Assembly (NCBI GenBank): GCA_002414505.1 | Contig: DHZF01000157.1 | Coordinates: forward strand, 63,726-127,725 | Reading direction: 5' to 3' | DNA: 64,000 bases | From: Hyphomonas sp. UBA5111 | GTDB lineage: Bacteria > Pseudomonadota > Alphaproteobacteria > Caulobacterales > Hyphomonadaceae | Shown: positions 60,437 through 64,000 of the stretch, piece by piece | Position numbering within the stretch: position 1 is the first letter of the stretch | Layout of the letters: each line of letters opens with the position of its first letter | The notes under the pieces: generated by a model | Seen by the model: the letters and a program-made list of their open reading frames with translations, nothing else | What the model was told of the DNA's origin: nothing | The model's database searches: none | Program-made: the position numbers and the translations under genes

Positions 60437-61689
60437 GCGAGCCAGCCCCTTTCCCGCAGGAGGCCGATGCCCTGAAACTGCGCGCGCGGCCGCGACCCGT
60501 CACACGGATCAACCGGAAAGTCCTGATGGTCGGCGCCGGGCTCGGTGCGCTGGGGCTCTTTGCTGCCGCCTCCATTGCGCTCGATCCGCCCAAGGCCGCC
60601 GATCCCGCGGATCGCCAGGAACTTTACAACACGGCCACGAAGCGCGCGCCGGATGGACTGGCAGAACTTCCCTCGTCGTATGCGACCTGGACGCCGTCGC
60701 CCGGAACGCCAAAGCTTGGCGCACCCATGGCCGGCGACCTCGGCGGGACAGTGGTTTCGGAGGAACGCGAATGGGGGCTCGATCCGGAGTGGGATGTCGC
60801 AGCCTCGGATGATTTCAGGCCCTCGCCTGAAGATGAAGCCCTTCGGGCCGAACGTCTTGTCGCGGCTAAGCTTGCCGACGCAGCGGGCAAATCCTCCGTA
60901 TTCTTTGACATTGGCGCTGGGCCGAGCATCGGGCCGGCATCCCTGCCGTCTGCCGGAGTTCCGGCCTCGTTCGGCTCTGAGCTGCTGGCGCTCGCTAGCC
61001 AAAGCGCCGGTGCCTTGCCGACAGGTCCAGGTAAGGATGACAACTTGCAAGCCCGCAAGATCGCCTTCGCGGACGAGGCACGCGATGGGGCGATTTACAA
61101 CCCGCATGATCTCGAGACACCGGTCTCGCCCTACCAGGTCATGGCGGGCACGCTTATCCCGGCTTCGCTTGTGACAGGCCTCAACTCGGATCTGCCAGGT
61201 TCGGTCATCGGGCAGGTCACCCAGCCGGTCTATGACACCGTCACCGGAGCTTATCTTCTCATTCCGCAGGGTACCCGGCTGATCGGGCGCTACCAGTCCG
61301 AAATCTCATTCGGCCAGCAGCGCGCACTATTGATCTGGGACCGAATGATCTTCCCGGATGGCAGTTCTGTGCAGATATCTGAACCTGCCGCAGACAAGCA
61401 GGGTTTTGCGGGCCTTTCTGACCGCACAGACCATCACTGGGACCGGGTATTTGTCGCCGCTGGTCTTGCGACCGTTCTCGGCATCGGCGCGGAACTAGGA
61501 TCAGACGAGGATGATATCGAACGTGCCATACGGCGCGGGTTCGGCGACAGCGTGTCTGAGGCCGGGGAGCGCGTCGTTGATCGCAACCTCGGCATCCAGC
61601 CGACCCTTCGTATCCGGCCCGGCTGGCCGGTGCGGGTCATCGTGACGCGTGATCTCGTGCTGCGGCCTTATTCTCAGGGAGGCCGCTGA
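60433..61689 (+). CDS. trbI: TrbI (VirB10-like) protein
   Basis: 418 residues: cytoplasmic start, one TM helix (VLMVGAGLGALGLFAAASI), a proline-rich linker, and the C-terminal VirB10 domain (PYQVMAGTLIPASLVTGLNS; GQVTQPVYDTVTGAYLLIPQ; RLIGRYQSEISFGQQRALLI). Spans inner membrane to outer core. Coupled to trbG by a 4-base overlap and to the DUF2274 gene by one base. Confidence 0.92.
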   Translation: MSEPAPFPQEADALKLRARPRPVTRINRKVLMVGAGLGALGLFAAASIALDPPKAADPADRQELYNTATKRAPDGLAELPSSYATWTPSPGTPKLGAPMAGDLGGTVVSEEREWGLDPEWDVAASDDFRPSPEDEALRAERLVAAKLADAAGKSSVFFDIGAGPSIGPASLPSAGVPASFGSELLALASQSAGALPTGPGKDDNLQARKIAFADEARDGAIYNPHDLETPVSPYQVMAGTLIPASLVTGLNSDLPGSVIGQVTQPVYDTVTGAYLLIPQGTRLIGRYQSEISFGQQRALLIWDRMIFPDGSSVQISEPAADKQGFAGLSDRTDHHWDRVFVAAGLATVLGIGAELGSDEDDIERAIRRGFGDSVSEAGERVVDRNLGIQPTLRIRPGWPVRVIVTRDLVLRPYSQGGR

Positions 61690-61925
61690 TGAGCCTTCGC
61701 ATTGCCCAACTGCCGGATCGCACGCCGGTCAAACTGACCCTCTCTGTTGAACCCGATCTCGCGTCCGCGCTTGCCGACTATGCGGCGATCTATGCCGAGA
61801 CCTATGGCGCCGAAGAGAAACCCGAAACCCTGGTTCCTGTCATGCTGGAAACCTTCCTCGCATCGGATGCCGGGTTCAAGCGGGCCCGCAAGGCCCTTCA
61901 TGCCAGAGCCAGCAAAGGAGAATAG
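61689..61925 (+). CDS. DUF2274 protein
   Basis: 78 residues. RIAQLPDRTPVKLTLSVEPD and PVMLETFLASDAGFKRARKA are the DUF2274 signature. These small proteins (probable RHH-like regulators) regularly follow trbI in alphaproteobacterial conjugative elements. One-base overlap with trbI shows operon membership. Function unproven. Confidence 0.85.
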   Translation: MSLRIAQLPDRTPVKLTLSVEPDLASALADYAAIYAETYGAEEKPETLVPVMLETFLASDAGFKRARKALHARASKGE

Positions 61926-61927
61926 CA

Positions 61928-62239
61928 ATGGCGACAATTGGCACCTTCAGCCAGAAGGATGGCAAATGGACCGGGACGATCCGGACCATGACAATCAATG
62001 TGAAAGCCCAGATGGTCCCGGTGACCGAGAAAGCCGAAGGCGGCCCGGACTACCGGATCTTCGCCGGAGGCGCAGAACTCGGCGCCGCCTGGCGCGAGGA
62101 AAGCAAGGATCGCGAAACTCCATACTTGGCCGTCAAGCTGGATGATCCGGGGTTCGAGAAGCCACTGAGAGCTGCCTTTTTCGAGAAGGAAGAAGATGGC
62201 AGCGGCGTGCTGGTCTGGAACCGTCAGAAGCTGAACTAG
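61928..62239 (+). CDS. DUF736 protein, copy 2
   Basis: 103 residues from ATG 61928, two bases after the DUF2274 stop. GTFSQKDGKWTGTIRTMTI, GPDYRIFAGGAELGAAW, YLAVKLDDPGFEKPLRAAFF and GVLVWNRQKLN are clear DUF736 blocks, paralogous to the copy at 40.5 kb but clearly diverged. The last gene of the trb operon. Shared fold suggests nucleic-acid binding, still unproven. Confidence 0.82.
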   Translation: MATIGTFSQKDGKWTGTIRTMTINVKAQMVPVTEKAEGGPDYRIFAGGAELGAAWREESKDRETPYLAVKLDDPGFEKPLRAAFFEKEEDGSGVLVWNRQKLN

Positions 62240-62250
62240 ATCAGCTTCTG
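62225..62250 (+). terminator. Hairpin ending the trb operon
   Basis: CAGAAGCTGA-ACTAGA-TCAGCTTCTG, a perfect 10-bp stem overlapping the stop codon of the DUF736 gene. No T tract, so possibly an mRNA-stabilising end. Confidence 0.55.
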
Positions 62251-62261
62251 CCTATCGGACC

Positions 62262-62438
62262 GTGAACCGCAAATACCCCAAACTCGTGTCTCGCGGTCGC
62301 CTTCCAAAGGCGATCGCGAAGCCAACTGAACCTCCCGAGGACGAATTTTCTGGGGAAATAGCCCCATCTTGGGCGATTGATCTCGCCGAAGCGCTTGCGC
62401 GATATCATGCGAGGTTGGCATATCGGAAAGGGTCATGA
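62262..62438 (+). CDS. Small protein upstream of the recombinase
   Basis: 58 residues from GTG 62262 (VNRKYPKLVSRGRLPKAIAK, then PPEDEFSGEIAPSW, AIDLAEALARYHARLAYRKG), ending with TGA that overlaps the recombinase ATG (ATGA). It looks like a true small gene coupled to the recombinase; a recombination-directionality or regulatory role is possible, but no motif is recognised. Confidence 0.5.
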   Translation: MNRKYPKLVSRGRLPKAIAKPTEPPEDEFSGEIAPSWAIDLAEALARYHARLAYRKGS

Positions 62439-64000
62439 CCCTAAAAGCCGCCATCTACGCCCGCTACTCGTCGGATCTTCAGTCTATTCGTTCAATCGAA
62501 GACCAGATTGCTCTTTGCCGACAACACCTAGAACAGAAATCCTGGACCGAAACCGTCGTCTATTCAGACCGCGCGATCTCGGGCGGCGCAATGGTTACGC
62601 GCCCCGGTATACAGGAACTGATTAGGGGCGCCGCGAACGGTCACTTCAATGTCGTTGTATCAGAGGCGCTCGACCGCATTTCCCGCGACCAAGCCGACAC
62701 AGCCACAATCTACAAGATCCTCGCCTTTCACGGCGTGTCGATCGTCACGCTTTCCGAAGGAGAAGTCGACTCGATGCATGTCGGCTTCAAGGGCGTGATG
62801 AATGAGATGTTCCTGCGCGATCTGGCGAAGAAGACGCGCCGCGGTCAGACTGGTGTTGTGAATTCAGGTAGATCGGCCGGAGGACATTGCTACGGTTACG
62901 ACATCCTACCGGGTGAACAGAATGGCATCCTGACCATCAACGACGAAGAAGCTGAGACCATCAGACGGATCATGCGTCTGTTCGTTGAAGGAAAATCTCC
63001 GCGAAGCATCGCGGCCATGTTGAATCAGGAAGGTGTCGCAGCACCGCGCGGTTCAGATTGGCGCGCCTCAACGATCAATGGACAGGTGCATGCCGGCAAC
63101 GGCATCCTGAACAACGAACTCTATATCGGTCGCCGCATCTGGAACCGCAGGCATAAGGTCACGGATCCCTTCTCCGGCAAGAAGCGTATGCGGGCAAACC
63201 CCGAAAGCGAATGGGTCATCAATGAGGTGCCGGACCTTCGGATTATTGATAATGAACTCTGGCAGGCTGTGAAGCTTCGCCAACAAAGGCACTCCCGCAA
63301 ACGTGGTGGAGCGAAGCGGCCAACACGGCTCCTGTCGGGGCTTCTGGAATGTACTGTGTGCGGCGGTCCAATGTCGATTGTCTCTCAGAACAGGTACGGT
63401 TGCTCGACAAGGCGCGAGAAGGGTACCTGCTCGAACAATCGAACCATTGCGGCCAAAGAACTGGAAGAACGCGTCCTTGCAGGACTGAACAACGCTCTGC
63501 TTCATCCGGACGCGCAGAAGGCGGCCGCACGCGAGTTTCACGCAGAACTCGTTCGTCAACAAAAGGCGACTGGGAGCGAGCGGTTTCAGCTTGAGAAGGC
63601 TATCGCTGAAGCCGGCAGGCGTATCGACCGGATTGTCGATGCGATTGCTGAAGGAGTCGCGACCACTGCCCTCAAGCAAAAGCTGGTCGCCCTGGAAGCA
63701 GAAAAAGTCGAAAACGAGGGCAAACTTGCGGCAATGGGCAGCGAGCCCGTTGTGAGCGTTCATCCGAACGCGGGCGAGCTCTATGCCGAGCTTATCGGCT
63801 CACTTGTGGAAGTGGTTTCGGACCCGTCTCCGGATGCTGACGAGGTCCGATCCGTCTTGAGGAAGACCATCCAACGGATTTGCCTTGAGCCGCGCAAAAA
63901 TGAGAGCGGCTATAACCTTGTTATAAAAGGCGATTTGGCCGCCCTGATTTCTCAGGACGGCCAAACTACTCTTATGATGGGTGCGGGAGTAGGATTTGAA
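62435..64000 (+). CDS. Large serine recombinase (integrase), open at the window edge
   Basis: The frame from ATG 62435 runs 522 codons to the window end. The N-terminal resolvase domain has AAIYARYSSDLQSIRSIEDQ (catalytic Ser about 12), SEALDRISRD and LRDLAKKTRRGQTG. The recombinase domain follows (GGHCYGYDILPGEQNGILT; LFVEGKSPRSIAAMLNQEGV; ILNNELYIGRRIWNR). The zinc ribbon has CTVCGGPM and CSTRREKGTC; a coiled coil comes after it. It should insert and excise the element. The last codons (GAGVGFE) read through the antisense of a tRNA 3' end, so the C-terminus likely includes tRNA-derived codons. The gene's real end is beyond the window. Confidence 0.88.
   Translation, partial: MTLKAAIYARYSSDLQSIRSIEDQIALCRQHLEQKSWTETVVYSDRAISGGAMVTRPGIQELIRGAANGHFNVVVSEALDRISRDQADTATIYKILAFHGVSIVTLSEGEVDSMHVGFKGVMNEMFLRDLAKKTRRGQTGVVNSGRSAGGHCYGYDILPGEQNGILTINDEEAETIRRIMRLFVEGKSPRSIAAMLNQEGVAAPRGSDWRASTINGQVHAGNGILNNELYIGRRIWNRRHKVTDPFSGKKRMRANPESEWVINEVPDLRIIDNELWQAVKLRQQRHSRKRGGAKRPTRLLSGLLECTVCGGPMSIVSQNRYGCSTRREKGTCSNNRTIAAKELEERVLAGLNNALLHPDAQKAAAREFHAELVRQQKATGSERFQLEKAIAEAGRRIDRIVDAIAEGVATTALKQKLVALEAEKVENEGKLAAMGSEPVVSVHPNAGELYAELIGSLVEVVSDPSPDADEVRSVLRKTIQRICLEPRKNESGYNLVIKGDLAALISQDGQTTLMMGAGVGFE
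63978..64000 (-). tRNA. 3' end of a tRNA gene (partial), probable attachment site
   Basis: Read on the minus strand: T-loop TTCAAAT, T-stem half CCTAC, acceptor half TCCCGCA, base C, then CCA. A 3'-acceptor half ending in CA and this T-loop fit initiator-type tRNA-Met best, but the discriminator is C where A is usual, so identity is unsure; the 5' two thirds are outside the window. The recombinase frame enters it directly, the usual sign of integration at a tRNA 3' end. Confidence 0.45.

Noticed and set aside
63060..63763. 231-codon minus-strand frame at the right end
   Set aside because: It is antisense to the serine recombinase, whose catalytic and zinc-ribbon motifs are plain on the plus strand.

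Overview
The window looks like the chromosome, or a large mobile island, of a GC-rich alphaproteobacterium. The evidence is the FNR/FixK-type site, the CopA/CopB pair, and a conjugation module of the kind common in sphingomonad- and hyphomonad-like bacteria (ArdA, ParB-like protein, DUF736, TraF-relaxase-TraG, TrbBCDEJLFGI, DUF2274). Species cannot be named from sequence alone. All calls come from reading the sequence; no database search was run.

Layout. (1) 1-0.85 kb: end of a copper operon (CopA tail, CopB). (2) 1.0-2.5 kb: a decayed ORF and a DUF3644 gene. (3) 2.7-11.0 kb: a four-gene operon with overlapping starts (divergent phosphoketolase, beta-CASP metallo-beta-lactamase nuclease, thymidine/AMP phosphorylase family enzyme, PRPP-synthase-like protein), a divergent ATP-grasp gene, and an EF-hand gene behind a perfect FNR-type box. 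A plausible reading is RNA or nucleotide salvage feeding pentose phosphate into acetyl-phosphate under low oxygen. (4) 11.4-34.4 kb: metal-resistance cargo. It holds a DUF305 membrane protein, a persulfide-dioxygenase/rhodanese protein, a CsoR-type repressor with its operator, a Cus-type copper/silver RND pump with CusF-like chaperones, YnfA, merRTPA, a second (Czc-type) RND pump with a broken outer-membrane gene, a CadR/PbrR-like MerR regulator between two MerR-type promoters, and a CDF exporter. Several genes here are remnants (ion channel, MerF/oxidoreductase chimera, CDF exporter, czcC, methyltransferase), so this is a patchwork of repeated insertions and deletions. (5) 34.5-64.0 kb: the transfer module. 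It has two DUF2285-type paralogs, ardA, a ParB-like gene, DUF736, TraF peptidase, relaxase, TraG, the trb mating-pair genes, and a large serine recombinase that runs off the window end into what looks like the 3' end of a tRNA gene. This suggests an integrative conjugative element with its right end at a tRNA.

Two foreign modules interrupt the transfer genes. Between relaxase and TraG (44.0-48.3 kb) lies an apparent Pycsar-like anti-phage system: a class III nucleotide cyclase, a cyclic-nucleotide-binding four-helix membrane effector, a WYL-domain regulator with paired inverted repeats in the divergent promoter, and an E2-like cysteine-rich protein overlapping the cyclase gene. This last partner is unusual for Pycsar and is the most interesting part of the window. 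Between the CopG-like gene and trbB (50.8-52.65 kb) lies an inverted pair, a ComEC-like metallo-beta-lactamase protein and a short ORF, possibly a second defence cargo.
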